Shown here in pieces: positions 1 to 8,355 of a DNA stretch of 39,594 bases. Made by a program: the position numbers and the translations under genes. The stretch is from Pseudomonadota bacterium. Lineage in GTDB: Bacteria > Pseudomonadota > Gammaproteobacteria > Burkholderiales > Burkholderiaceae_C. The stretch lies in the NCBI GenBank assembly GCA_963204815.1, contig CAUJHQ010000141.1, forward strand, positions 1 through 39,594, written 5' to 3'. Every line of letters begins with the position of its first letter. Position 1 is the first letter of the stretch. Below the pieces are notes generated by a model. That model did not search any database. It was not told the DNA's origin and saw only the letters and a program-made list of their open reading frames with translations.

Positions 1-1
1 C

Positions 2-439
2 ACGCACCTGCTCGTGCCGGTCGACGGCACCGAACTTTCCGAGCGCGCGGCCCAGGCCGGCATCGAGCTCGCCCGCAAGCTCGGCGCCAAGATGACGGCC
101 TTCGTCGCCGAGCCGCTGCCGCCGCTGCCGAACATGGGCACGAACCCGCAGGTCTACGCGCGTGACGCCGACGCCCACCTCGCCCGCACCGAGCAGCACG
201 CGCGCGAGGTGCTCGACCGCATCGGCAGCCAGGCCAAGGAGGCCGGCGTCTCCTACGACGGCAAGTTCCAGCGCAGCGACAGCGTCGACGACTCCATCGT
301 CGCCGCCGCCAAGGAATTCGGCTGCGACCTCATCGTCATGGCCACGCACGGCCGGGGCGCCTTCGGCGAGCTGCTGTTCGGCTCGCACACGAAGAACGTG
401 CTCGCCAAGAGCCAGCTGCCGCTGCTCGTCCTCCGCTGA
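2..439 (+). CDS. Universal stress protein (UspA family), 5' end cut by window
   Basis: The reading frame is open from the first complete codon, so the true start lies left of the window; 145 residues are visible, close to the usual 140-150 of a single-domain Usp. The visible start THLLVPVDGTELSERA is the first beta strand and Asp-containing loop of the fold. The C-terminal part carries MATHGRGAFGELLFGSHT, the glycine-rich ATP-binding loop of the ATP-binding Usp subgroup, and ends in the typical strand LPLLVLR. Usp proteins are cytoplasmic and bind nucleotide under stress or growth arrest; the exact role is not deducible here. An internal GTG at position 14 is not a believable start because it would remove the first beta strand. 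The next gene (nrdJ) begins 60 bp downstream on the same strand. Confidence 0.9.
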   Translation, partial: THLLVPVDGTELSERAAQAGIELARKLGAKMTAFVAEPLPPLPNMGTNPQVYARDADAHLARTEQHAREVLDRIGSQAKEAGVSYDGKFQRSDSVDDSIVAAAKEFGCDLIVMATHGRGAFGELLFGSHTKNVLAKSQLPLLVLR

Positions 440-499
440 CCACCCCAGGGTCTTCGTGACCGGCAGCGCGCCCGGCCCACGAGGACCGGACCCACCGCC

Positions 500-3343
500 A
501 TGACCACGAAGACCACCGACAAGTCCACCAAGACCGAACTGCCGGCGCAGCCGATCAGCGCCGAGGTGCTGATCGAGAAATACGCCAAGGGCGACGAGAC
601 CAGCATCGCCGCCGTGCACGCCCGCGTGGCGCGCGCGCTCGCGCAGTCCGAGGCGCCGGCCAAGCGCCGCCACTGGGAGGCGCGCTTCGCCGAGGCGCTG
701 GCCGCCGGCTTCGTGCCGGCCGGGCGCATCCAGTCGGCGGCCGGCACCGACCTGTCGGCCACGCTCATCAACTGCTTCGTGCAGCCGGTGGGCGACTCGA
801 TCGCCCAGCTCGAGGACGGCCACCCCGGCATCTACACCGCCCTCACCGAGGCCGCCGAGACCATGCGCCGCGGCGGTGGCGTGGGCTACGACTTCAGCCG
901 CATCCGCCCGCGCGGCGCCTGGGTCGCCAGCACGCAGAGCAGCGCCTCCGGGCCGGTGAGCTACATGCGCGTGTTCGACCGCAGCTGCGAGACGGTGGAG
1001 AGCGCCGGCTCGCGTCGCGGTGCCCAGATGGGCGTGCTGCGCTGCGACCACCCCGACGTGGAGGAGTTCATCCACGCCAAGGACAGCGGCGACCTGAAGA
1101 ACTTCAACATCTCGGTCGGCATCACCGACGCCTTCATGCAGGCCGTGGTCGACGACACCGAGACCGAGCTCGTGCACCGCGCCGAGCCGAGCGCCGCCCA
1201 CAAGGCGGCCGGCGCCTACCAGCGTGGCGACGGCCAGTGGGTCTACCGCTGCGTGCGCGCGCGCGAGCTCTGGGACCAGGTCATGCGGTCCACCTACGAC
1301 CATGCCGAGCCCGGCGTGCTCTTCATCGACACCATCAACCGCGAGAACAACCTCGCCTACTGCGAGACGATCGCCAGCTCGAACCCCTGCGCCGAGCAGC
1401 CGCTGCCGCCCTACGGCTGCTGCTGCCTGGGTTCGATCGACCTCACGCGTTTCGTGCGGGACGCCTTCGAGCCCGGCGCGCGCTTCGACGAGGAGGCCTT
1501 CGCGCGCGTCTCGCAGGTGGCGGTGCGCATGCTCGACAACGTGCTGGACATCACCGTCTGGCCGCTGCCGCAGCAGCAGGAGGAGGCGCGCCGCAAGCGC
1601 CGCGTGGGCCTGGGCTTCACCGGCCTGGGCGACGCGCTGGTGATGCTGGGCCTGCGCTACGACACCGACGCCGCGCGTGCGATGGCGTCGCGCATCTCCG
1701 AAGTGATGCGCGACGCGGCCTACGAGGCCAGCGTGGAGCTGGCGCGCGAGCGCGGCGCCTTCCCGCTCTTCAATGCCGACCTGCTGCTCACCGGCAGCGG
1801 CTTCGCGTCGCGCCTGCCCGTCGCGCTGCGCGAGAAGATCCGCGCCCACGGCCTGCGCAACAGCCACCTGCTGTCGATCGCGCCCACCGGCACCATCAGC
1901 CTGGCCTTCGCCGACAACGCCAGCAACGGCATCGAGCCGGCCTTCAGCTGGACCTATTCGCGCAAGAAGCGGCTGGCCGACGGCGGCACCAAGGAATACG
2001 CCGTCGAGGACCATGCCTGGCGCCTGTACCGCCACCTGAAGGGTGCCGACGCGCCGCTCACGCCGGCCTTCGTCACCGCACTGGAGATGAGCGCGACGGC
2101 GCACGCCGCGATGGTCGCGGCGGTGGCCCCGTACATCGACAGCGCGATCAGCAAGACTGTCAACGTGCCGGCCGACTATCCCTACGCCGACTTCCAGGAC
2201 CTGTACCTGCAGGCCTGGAAGAGCGGGCTGAAAGGCCTGGCCACGTACCGGCCGAACGCGATCCTCGGCTCCGTGCTCAGCGTGACGCCGGAGGCGGCCG
2301 CGCCGATGAAGATCGAGGACACCGCCAATCGCCGTCTGGCGCTGGAGAAGCTGCCGGCGCCGGTGCTCGCCAGCCTGCGCTGGCCCGGCCGTCCCGAACT
2401 GCCCGGCGGCAACCCGGCCTGGACCTTCATGGTTCACCACCCGTTCGGCGATTTCGCGCTCTTCGTCGGCGAAGAAGGCACGCCGCCGCGCCCGTTCGAG
2501 GTCTGGGTGAACGGCGCCGAGCAGCCGCGCGGCCTGGGCGCGCTGGCGAAGTCGCTGTCGATGGACCTGCGCGCGAACGACGCCGCCTGGCTGCGCCTGA
2601 AGCTCGACGCGCTGGCCACGGTGGCCGAGGAGCGTGCCTTCGAGATGCCGTTCCCGCCGGCCGGCGAGAAGCGGCCGTTCCCGGGCGTCGTCGCCGCGGT
2701 GGCGGCCGTGATCCGCTGGCGCTGCGAGCAGCTGGGCGTCTGGACGACGGCCGGCCACACGCCCGTCATCGACGCCATGTTCAGCCGCGACGAGCCGAAG
2801 ACCGGCACCTCGGGCACGCTGTCCTGGGCCGTCGACATCGACAACCCGGCCAGCGGCGAGGCCTTCACGCTGACGCTGAAGGAAGTGACGCTGCCCACCG
2901 CCAGCGGCGGTACGCGGCCGTGCGCCGTGGGTTTCTCGGGCAACTACCCGAAGGCGCTGGACGGCCTGGCGCGCGTGCTCTCGCTGGACATGCGCGTCAT
3001 CGACCCGGCCTGGATCGGCATGAAGCTGCGCAAGCTGCTGAACTACGCCGAGCCGCTGGGCCACTTCATGGCCTTCGTGCCGGACGAGAAGCGCCAGCAG
3101 ACCTGGCCGTCGACGGTGGCCTACGTGGCGCGCCTCATCATCCACCGCTACGCCATGCTGGGCGTGCTGGACGAGCAGGGCTTCCCGCTGCAACGCATGG
3201 GCGTGCTCGACGCGCCGGCCGAGCCCGGCAAGGCGGCACCGATGGCCGGCAAGCCCTGCCCGGAATGCGGCAACGCCACGCTGATCCATAAGGACGGGTG
3301 CGACTTCTGCACCAGCTGCGGCTTCGTCGGGCAGTGCGGGTAG
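500..3343 (+). CDS. nrdJ: Adenosylcobalamin-dependent (class II) ribonucleoside-diphosphate reductase
   Basis: This 947-residue protein reduces ribonucleotides to deoxyribonucleotides using a B12-generated thiyl radical, so it needs neither oxygen nor a second subunit. The alpha/beta barrel holds the signature NPCAEQPLPPYG with Asn295, radical Cys297 and Glu299. Cys92 (in LINCFVQPV) is one of the likely reducing pair, and a CCC run just after the signature probably supplies its partner. SIAPTGTISL is the conserved phosphate-binding loop. After the barrel come two related segments, about residues 640-750 and 774-893, resembling tandem TSCPD-type domains. The protein ends in a zinc ribbon (C920, C923, C937, C940) and a final Cys946, probably the shuttle cysteine re-reduced by thioredoxin. 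The family assignment is secure from the motifs. No B12 riboswitch fits in the 60 bp upstream. Confidence 0.95.
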   Translation: MTTKTTDKSTKTELPAQPISAEVLIEKYAKGDETSIAAVHARVARALAQSEAPAKRRHWEARFAEALAAGFVPAGRIQSAAGTDLSATLINCFVQPVGDSIAQLEDGHPGIYTALTEAAETMRRGGGVGYDFSRIRPRGAWVASTQSSASGPVSYMRVFDRSCETVESAGSRRGAQMGVLRCDHPDVEEFIHAKDSGDLKNFNISVGITDAFMQAVVDDTETELVHRAEPSAAHKAAGAYQRGDGQWVYRCVRARELWDQVMRSTYDHAEPGVLFIDTINRENNLAYCETIASSNPCAEQPLPPYGCCCLGSIDLTRFVRDAFEPGARFDEEAFARVSQVAVRMLDNVLDITVWPLPQQQEEARRKRRVGLGFTGLGDALVMLGLRYDTDAARAMASRISEVMRDAAYEASVELARERGAFPLFNADLLLTGSGFASRLPVALREKIRAHGLRNSHLLSIAPTGTISLAFADNASNGIEPAFSWTYSRKKRLADGGTKEYAVEDHAWRLYRHLKGADAPLTPAFVTALEMSATAHAAMVAAVAPYIDSAISKTVNVPADYPYADFQDLYLQAWKSGLKGLATYRPNAILGSVLSVTPEAAAPMKIEDTANRRLALEKLPAPVLASLRWPGRPELPGGNPAWTFMVHHPFGDFALFVGEEGTPPRPFEVWVNGAEQPRGLGALAKSLSMDLRANDAAWLRLKLDALATVAEERAFEMPFPPAGEKRPFPGVVAAVAAVIRWRCEQLGVWTTAGHTPVIDAMFSRDEPKTGTSGTLSWAVDIDNPASGEAFTLTLKEVTLPTASGGTRPCAVGFSGNYPKALDGLARVLSLDMRVIDPAWIGMKLRKLLNYAEPLGHFMAFVPDEKRQQTWPSTVAYVARLIIHRYAMLGVLDEQGFPLQRMGVLDAPAEPGKAAPMAGKPCPECGNATLIHKDGCDFCTSCGFVGQCG

Positions 3344-3356
3344 GCGCGTACGCGCC
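3343..3356. repeat. 14-bp perfect palindrome at nrdJ stop
   Basis: GGCGCGTACGCGCC begins on the last base of the nrdJ stop codon and lies in the 18-bp gap between the convergent nrdJ and parA genes. It reads identically on both strands and has no loop or T tract, so it is a poor intrinsic terminator. It may be chance in such GC-rich DNA. Confidence 0.4.
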
Positions 3357-3361
3357 AGCGC

Positions 3362-4228
3362 TCAGTTCGACCTGAAGGCGTTGAGCAGCCAGCCCAAACG
3401 GCCGGCCAGGCCGCGGGGCGGCGCGCCCTGCAAGGTGGCGCGCACCGGCGGCGCTTCCAGTGGTGGCGGCGCGGGCCGCGGGGCGGCGGGCTTCGACGGC
3501 TGGCTGCCATCGGCGAAGCGGCCACTCACGCCCACGGCGGTGGGCTTGGCGTTGACGCGCGATTCGAGTTCGGCGCGCGCGGCGTCCGCCCAGGCGGCCT
3601 GCAGCCAGTCGGTGACGGGCTGCCACTGCGCCAGGTCGGCCTCGTTCCTGGCCGCCGGCAGGTCGAAGATCGTCAGGCCCTGCTCGATGCAGCGCACGTA
3701 GCCTTGCGTTGCACGCACGCCGGCCACCCAGCGCAGGCCGTGGGCGGTGGCCCAGGCCTGCAGCGTCTGTTCGGCCTTGGTGCGGGCGTCCAGGCGCATG
3801 CCGACGAGGCCCACCTTGCAGCGGCCGCTGGCCACCCGCGGCAGCGTCATCAGTTCGGCATGGCATTCGGCGGCCGACTCGCGGTCGAAGACGGAATCGC
3901 ACAGCGGCATCAGGATCGCATCGGCCTGCATCACGAGGCGGGCGAGGTCGGGGCCGCCGAGGCCGCCCGGCGTGTCCAGCACGACGTGGTTCACGCCGGC
4001 CGGCGGGCGCAGCACGCTGCGGCCGTCGAGCGCCCAGCCGGCAATCTCGGCGCCTTGCGCCAGCGGCTGCACGGCGCGCCGACGCAACCAGCTCAAGGCC
4101 GACTGCTGGCGGTCGACATCCCCCAGCATGACCTTGCGTTCGTTGCGCGCGCACCACGCTGCCAGGTGCGTGGCCAAGGTGCTCTTGCCACTGCCCCCTT
4201 TGCGATTGATGACGGCGACGACGGGCAT
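3362..4228 (-). CDS. Orphan ParA-family ATPase
   Basis: This 288-residue cytoplasmic protein starts with MPVVAVINRKGGSGKSTLA. It carries the deviant Walker A motif KGGSGKS (residues 10-16) with the signature lysine of ParA/MinD ATPases, followed by DVDRQQSALSWL and the Walker B-like strand HVVLDTPGG. These proteins dimerise on ATP and position DNA or protein cargo. The last 70 residues, rich in Pro and Ala, lie outside the ATPase fold. No parB or parS-like partner is visible on either side, so it is not an obvious chromosome- or plasmid-partition pair; cargo positioning or another ParA-like task is possible. It converges with nrdJ (18 bp gap) and diverges from the hypothetical gene at 4442. 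Family confidence is high; function is unknown. Confidence 0.85.
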   Translation of the reverse strand: MPVVAVINRKGGSGKSTLATHLAAWCARNERKVMLGDVDRQQSALSWLRRRAVQPLAQGAEIAGWALDGRSVLRPPAGVNHVVLDTPGGLGGPDLARLVMQADAILMPLCDSVFDRESAAECHAELMTLPRVASGRCKVGLVGMRLDARTKAEQTLQAWATAHGLRWVAGVRATQGYVRCIEQGLTIFDLPAARNEADLAQWQPVTDWLQAAWADAARAELESRVNAKPTAVGVSGRFADGSQPSKPAAPRPAPPPLEAPPVRATLQGAPPRGLAGRLGWLLNAFRSN

Positions 4229-4441
4229 CCTGGGCGCGGTCGGCAGGGCTGACGGGTTGGGATCTCGATTACATCACTGTTGCGGCGACGCACCGGAAGC
4301 CGGAGCGGCGACCCATACTGCCTGTAACAGAATTCCTGGATCGCTGGAATTGAAGGCGATTTGCACGCCAGTCCTCAAGATTGCCGAGCAGCTGCCGAAG
4401 ATGACGCTGAGGCCTCCCGGCCGGCAACAGAGGTGAAGGTC

Positions 4442-5026
4442 ATGGATACGGTGCAAGCAACGAGCCGCGTGACGGCGGCGAACCACGCCGACGCAAGGCC
4501 GCTCGTCGCCGCCCAGCGCCGCCACCACGACGACGACAAGCGCGAAGCGGCGCAGGCCGAAGGCCAGCACGGCAGCGTTCGGCGTGCCGTCGTCGAGGCG
4601 CTGCAGGCCAGCGGCCTCGAGCTCCCGAAGTCGAACCTGGCCGACCCGACGGCGCAGCCGGACGACTCGCCGGTGCCGGCCACCGCCGCGCTGCGCGAAG
4701 ACCTGCACGGCTTCATGCACGAACTGCACGAGGCGGTGAAGACCGCCGGCCGCCCCGAGGGCGAGGACGGCGAGTCGGCCGAGGGCAACGGCGCCAACCG
4801 CCGTTCATTCGCCGACGGCCTGGGCGCGCTGGTCTCCGAGGTTTCCGGCGGCGAAGCGCCGGCCGGCCTGCAGAGCGCCTTCGAGCGCATCCTCGGCGAT
4901 GTCGGCGGCAGCCAGGCGTCCACGCTGATCGGCTTCCTGAACAAGCTGCAGGCGCTGCTCGGCTACGGCGGCCAGGAAGCGCTGACGCCGGCCGCCACCG
5001 GCAACCTGGTCAGCTTCAAGGCCTGA
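4442..5026 (+). CDS. Hypothetical alpha-helical protein, 194 aa
   Basis: I do not recognise this protein. The start is set at the ATG at 4442, preceded by the purine-rich AGAGGTGAAGG; the frame stays open upstream to 4361 without a better site. The N-terminal 40 residues are charged and His/Asp-rich (QRRHHDDDKR), then a disordered-looking Pro/Asp stretch, then helical segments with regular Leu/Phe spacing (DLHGFMHELHEAV, FADGLGALVSEV, LIGFLNKLQALLGYGG). There is no signal peptide, membrane segment or cysteine pattern. It lies directly upstream of the phasin-like gene at 5116 (89 bp gap, same strand), so they may be co-transcribed. The codon pattern matches the neighbours and the frame is uninterrupted, so I treat it as a real gene. 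Confidence 0.65.
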   Translation: MDTVQATSRVTAANHADARPLVAAQRRHHDDDKREAAQAEGQHGSVRRAVVEALQASGLELPKSNLADPTAQPDDSPVPATAALREDLHGFMHELHEAVKTAGRPEGEDGESAEGNGANRRSFADGLGALVSEVSGGEAPAGLQSAFERILGDVGGSQASTLIGFLNKLQALLGYGGQEALTPAATGNLVSFKA

Positions 5027-5115
5027 CGCGCCCGCGTCACGCCGGCCGCGCGCGGCGCTTGCCGCGCCCGGGCACCGGTGCGAGCATGGCATCCCCAACT
5101 GAGGAGGATGCCCCC

Positions 5116-5778
5116 ATGGCCAAGCCGATGATCGACCCCGACGCGCTCGTCTCGATGTTCGAGAGCGCCACCGCGCAGCAGGGCGCCCAGCTCAAGAAGG
5201 CGGCTGCCGACGCGACGCTGGCGGCGCTGCAGGGGCGCGAGCTGACGCTGAAGAACATCCGCGCGGCGCTGAAGTCGGTTTCCGAGGCGGCCAGCGCGGG
5301 CGCGGCGAAGAACATCAGCGCCGGCGTCGACCCGCAGGCGTTGCTGGACAACGCCGTTGCCGGCATGGACGCCGCGCTGCTGAAGGCGGTGGAGGCGAAC
5401 CGCGTCGCCCTCGGCCAGCTGGCGGCGCAGGGCGCCGACCTGCGCGAGAAGCACCTGAAGAAGGCGATCGACGACCTCGACAAGTTCGAGGACACGATGT
5501 TCGCCGCCCTCAAGAAGACCGCCGAAGGCGCCGGCGCGCCGCTCGCCGGCGCTTGGGGCCAGGTGCTCGAGAAGATGCAGGCCGGCGGCACGCTGTCGGG
5601 CGCGAAGGCGTCGAGCACGGCCGAGCAGTTCACCGAGCAGATGCAGACGGCCATGAAGACCTCGCGCGCCGCCGGTCTGCGCGCCGCCCAGGCGCTGGCC
5701 GAAAGCTACACCGCGATGGTGAGCGGCGTGCTGATCGGCATGAGCGACGCGCTGCAGTCGCAGGCGAAGAAGAAGTAG
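5116..5778 (+). CDS. Phasin-like alpha-helical protein (DUF6781-like), 220 aa
   Basis: The start at 5116 has a strong ribosome binding site, TGAGGAGG, at 5099-5106. The protein is almost wholly helix-forming, Ala/Lys/Glu/Gln-rich, without cysteines, signal peptide or membrane spans. Examples are ALVSMFESATAQQGAQLKKA, and near the C-terminus TAEQFTEQMQTAMKTSRAAG and LAESYTAMVSGVLIGMSDAL, ending in a Lys-rich tail. The architecture resembles phasins, the amphipathic coat proteins of polyhydroxyalkanoate granules, and I believe it matches an uncharacterised proteobacterial family (DUF6781), but both comparisons are from memory. No PHA synthesis gene is in the window. It follows the 194-aa hypothetical gene and precedes sbcB by 24 bp on the same strand. 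Confidence 0.7.
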   Translation: MAKPMIDPDALVSMFESATAQQGAQLKKAAADATLAALQGRELTLKNIRAALKSVSEAASAGAAKNISAGVDPQALLDNAVAGMDAALLKAVEANRVALGQLAAQGADLREKHLKKAIDDLDKFEDTMFAALKKTAEGAGAPLAGAWGQVLEKMQAGGTLSGAKASSTAEQFTEQMQTAMKTSRAAGLRAAQALAESYTAMVSGVLIGMSDALQSQAKKK

Positions 5779-5790
5779 CACCGCCTGCGC

Positions 5791-5796
5791 TATCGT
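5791..5796 (+). promoter_or_regulatory. Possible -10 element of a leaderless sbcB transcript
   Basis: TATCGT fits the TAnnnT core of a -10 box and ends exactly 6 bp before the sbcB ATG, so transcription would begin at or beside the start codon. No recognisable -35 box is present. An identical TATCGT-N6-ATG arrangement precedes the MFS gene at 8362, but one also occurs by chance inside the gntR coding sequence (31421-31435), so the evidence is weak. Confidence 0.3.
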
Positions 5797-5802
5797 GCCC
5801 GC

Positions 5803-7251
5803 ATGGCGGACGCGAACTTCTCCTTCTTCTGGCACGACTACGAGACCTTCGGCCGCGTGCCGCGGCGTGACCGCCCGGCGCAGTTCGCCGGCGTGCGCAC
5901 CGACGCCGACCTCAACGAGATCGGCGAGCCGGCGATGTGGTTCTGCCAGCCCGCGCCCGACACGCTGCCCGACCCTGAAAGCTGCCTGCTGACCGGCATC
6001 CTGCCGCAGCAGGCGCTTGCCCAGGGCGTGCCCGAGCACGCGTTCGCGGCGCGCATCCTCGCCGAGCTGGGCGCGCCGGGCACGGTGGGCGCCGGCTACA
6101 ACAGCATCCGCTTCGACGACGAGGTCACGCGCTTCCTGTTCTGGCGCAACCTGATCGACCCCTACGCACGCGAGTGGCAGAACGGCTGCGGCCGCTGGGA
6201 CCTGCTGGACGCCGTGCGCTGCACCTGGGCGCTGCGGCCCGAGGGCATCGAATGGCCGCTGCACACCAGCGGCGACCTGGCCGGCCGGCCGTCGTTTAAG
6301 CTCGAGCACCTGACGGCCGCCAACGGCCTCGCACACGAGGCGGCGCACGACGCGCTGTCCGACGTGCGCGCCACCGTCGCGCTGGCGCGGCTGATCCGGC
6401 AGCGCCAGCCGCGGCTGTGGGACTTCTGCCTGAAGCTGCGCCACAAGGACGCGGTGCGCGCCGAGATGGGCGTGAACCGGCCCTTCATCCACCTGTCGGG
6501 CATGTACCCGGTGGAGCGCGGCTGCATGGCCCTGGTGTGGCCGCTCGCGCCGCACCCGACGAACAAGAACGAGGTCATCGTGTGGGACCTGTCCGCCGAC
6601 CCCGCCGAACTCGCCGGGCTCGACGCCGAGACGGCGCGCCGCCGCCTCTACACGCGCGCAGCCGAACTGCCCGAGGGCGAGGCGCGGCTGCCGATCAAGA
6701 CCATTCACGTCAACAAGTCGCCGGTCGTCATCGGCAACCTGAAGACGCTGGGGCCGGCGCGCGAGCGCTGGGGACTCGACCTCGACGGCGCGCTGCGCCA
6801 CGCCGAGACCGCGGCCGCCTTCGGACGTTCGCTCGACGGCCTGTGGGCCGAGGTCTTCGCGCGGCCGCCGGCGGCCGAGGCGCCCGACGTCGACGAAGAC
6901 CTCTACGGCGGCTTCGTCGGCAACGAAGACCGGCGCCGCCTGGAGCGCCTGCGCGCGCTGCCGCCGGAGCGGCTGGCCGAGCGCACGATCGCCTTCGACG
7001 ACGCGCGCCTGGAGGAGCTGCTGTTCCGCTACCGCGCGCGCAACTTCCCGGCCACGTTGGCGGGCGCCGACGCCGAGCGCTGGGCGCGCCACTGCCGCGA
7101 ACGGCTGTTCGGCGGCGCCGGTGGCACGCTGACGCTGGCGGCGTTCTTCGAGCGCATCGACGCCCTCGCCGAGAGCGCCGACGAGCGCGGCCAGGCGATC
7201 CTGGAATCGCTTTACGACTACGCGGAGAGCATCGCGCCCGAGGACGCCTGA
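5803..7251 (+). CDS. sbcB: Exodeoxyribonuclease I
   Basis: This 482-residue enzyme matches the family length of about 475 and degrades single-stranded DNA 3' to 5' during repair and recombination, working with RecJ and SSB. The N-terminal DEDDh exonuclease fold is clear. WHDYETFG contains the first acidic pair (Asp12, Glu14); GYNSIRFDDEVTRFLFWRNL carries the second motif; HEAAHDALSDVRATVALA has the general-base His and last Asp. FKLEHLTAANGL precedes it as in characterised ExoI. The C-terminal half is the SH3-like and helical part that closes the DNA groove. The ATG at 5803 puts the DxE motif at the usual distance from the N-terminus. It ends directly against the convergent small gene at 7252. 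Confidence 0.95.
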   Translation: MADANFSFFWHDYETFGRVPRRDRPAQFAGVRTDADLNEIGEPAMWFCQPAPDTLPDPESCLLTGILPQQALAQGVPEHAFAARILAELGAPGTVGAGYNSIRFDDEVTRFLFWRNLIDPYAREWQNGCGRWDLLDAVRCTWALRPEGIEWPLHTSGDLAGRPSFKLEHLTAANGLAHEAAHDALSDVRATVALARLIRQRQPRLWDFCLKLRHKDAVRAEMGVNRPFIHLSGMYPVERGCMALVWPLAPHPTNKNEVIVWDLSADPAELAGLDAETARRRLYTRAAELPEGEARLPIKTIHVNKSPVVIGNLKTLGPARERWGLDLDGALRHAETAAAFGRSLDGLWAEVFARPPAAEAPDVDEDLYGGFVGNEDRRRLERLRALPPERLAERTIAFDDARLEELLFRYRARNFPATLAGADAERWARHCRERLFGGAGGTLTLAAFFERIDALAESADERGQAILESLYDYAESIAPEDA

Positions 7252-7488
7252 TCAGGCCGAGGCCGGCTGCGCGCGCCGGCGCCGGCGCACCAGCCCTTCC
7301 CACTGGCAGGCGAAGTGGTGGCAGCGGTAGCGGCGCAGCGGCAGCACCAGGCTGGCCACGCGGTCGATGACGCGCCGCCGGATACGTTCCATCGGGCCGT
7401 TGCAGCGAGGGCAGGCCGGCGTGGCCAGCAGGCGGTCGGGGTCGGTGGTGGAGCGGCGGTAGGCGTTCACGTCGTCCTCGAAGGTCAC
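7252..7488 (-). CDS. Small zinc-ribbon protein, 78 aa
   Basis: This small gene is the true C-terminal piece of a long minus-strand open frame; upstream of the GTG at 7488 the translation becomes low-complexity shadow of the sulfotransferase gene. The product, starting MTFEDDVNAYRRS, has a CPRC pair (residues 26 and 29) and a CHHFAC group (residues 56-61). Together they could bind one zinc ion in a treble-clef or ribbon fold. An Arg-rich linker and Arg-rich tail suggest nucleic-acid contact. I do not recognise a named family. It abuts the sbcB stop codon with no gap, and 86 bp separate it from the upstream sulfotransferase gene on the same strand. Start choice is uncertain because no ATG is available. 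Confidence 0.55.
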   Translation of the reverse strand: MTFEDDVNAYRRSTTDPDRLLATPACPRCNGPMERIRRRVIDRVASLVLPLRRYRCHHFACQWEGLVRRRRRAQPASA

Positions 7489-7574
7489 GGGGCAGGCACG
7501 GTCACGGCGACCGCGCGGGCCTAGACCCGGCGCCGGCCGCGGAGTTCCGCGACCGCGCCGATCGGCTGCGCCCT

Positions 7575-8339
7575 TCAGCCGGCGGCGTGCCGGAGCAGCC
7601 GTTCGTAGGCCGGCCGGCAGGCGTCGGCGGCGCGCGCCGCGTCGCCGGCGAGCGCCACCTCGCGGGCGCGCGGCGGCTCGAAGCCGGTGGACTGCCAGAC
7701 CGCGTGGTACCAGTGCGGCGCCCAGACGCCGTCGCTCGCGCGCGGCCCCGCCGGCCAGGCCAGCATGCGATCGGTGAAGGGCACGCCGAGCACGCCGCAC
7801 ACACGCTCGAGCTGGCCGCGCGGGTCGTGCAGGAAGCGCTCGGCGTCGATCACCGGCGGCGCCCGGCCCAGGCGGTCGGCGACCTCGTCGAACAGGCGTG
7901 CCTGCTGCAGCAGGCCGATGTCGTCGGCCACCACGCTGGCGCGCGACTTCACGTAGCTCGCCACCACGAGCGCCGGGTCGCGGATCAGGAACAGGTTGCG
8001 CAGCCCGTGCACCCAGGCGGTGTCCATGCCGGGCAGCAGGTGGTGCGTCATGTGCTTCTGGTACCAGACGGCGCGGCGGTCGGGCACCGGGCCGCACAGC
8101 GCGGCGACGACGCGCCGCCAGTCGGTGTCCTGCGAGGCGATGACCGCGTCGCGCGCCGGGTGGTCGAGCCCGGTCTCGGCGAGGTAGTGCGCGTACAGGG
8201 GCTCGTCGCTGACCGTGCAGTCGCCGCGGTTCTCCCAGGCCCGCATCATCGCCGTGCTGATGTTGCGCGGGCCGCTCCAGGCGGCGATGGTGACTGGGGC
8301 GCCGGCGGCGTGCTGGAAGTCCTGGAGGCGCGGCTGCAT
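7575..8339 (-). CDS. Sulfotransferase-like protein
   Basis: This 254-residue cytoplasmic protein has the two hallmarks of the PAPS-dependent sulfotransferase fold. An N-terminal phosphosulfate loop, IAAWSGPRNISTAMM (about residues 18-32), is followed by the 3'-phosphate-binding segment NLFLIRDPALVVASYVKS. Near the C-terminus it has GVWAPHWYHAVWQSTGF. The loop form SGPRNISTAMMRAWENR places it with small bacterial proteins of the Sulfotransfer_5 type, whose substrates are mostly unknown and which may not all transfer sulfate. It is divergent from the MFS carrier at 8362 with only 22 bp between the start codons, which hints at shared control and possibly a shared substrate. The start at 8339 leaves a short tail before the P-loop, as is usual. 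Confidence 0.8.
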   Translation of the reverse strand: MQPRLQDFQHAAGAPVTIAAWSGPRNISTAMMRAWENRGDCTVSDEPLYAHYLAETGLDHPARDAVIASQDTDWRRVVAALCGPVPDRRAVWYQKHMTHHLLPGMDTAWVHGLRNLFLIRDPALVVASYVKSRASVVADDIGLLQQARLFDEVADRLGRAPPVIDAERFLHDPRGQLERVCGVLGVPFTDRMLAWPAGPRASDGVWAPHWYHAVWQSTGFEPPRAREVALAGDAARAADACRPAYERLLRHAAG

Positions 8340-8345
8340 CGCGGC

Positions 8346-8355
8346 AGTCTATCGT
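8346..8355. promoter_or_regulatory. Overlapping divergent -10-like elements, sulfotransferase / MFS
   Basis: In the 22-bp gap between the two divergent start codons, TAGACT on the minus strand (8351-8346) and TATCGT on the plus strand (8350-8355) both fit TAnnnT. They overlap by two bases, and each ends 6 bp before its start codon. This would give two leaderless transcripts whose polymerases cannot bind together. Neither has a clear -35 box. Confidence 0.3.

Noticed and set aside
440..499. B12 riboswitch before the B12-dependent nrdJ
   Set aside because: Only 60 bp separate the genes, far too short for a cobalamin riboswitch, and no B12-box-like motif was seen.
4963..7092. Long minus-strand open frame of 709 codons
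   Set aside because: It runs antisense to three well-supported plus-strand genes, including sbcB, and its product is low-complexity Arg/Ala/Gly/Val. In very GC-rich DNA such frames stay open because stop codons are rare.
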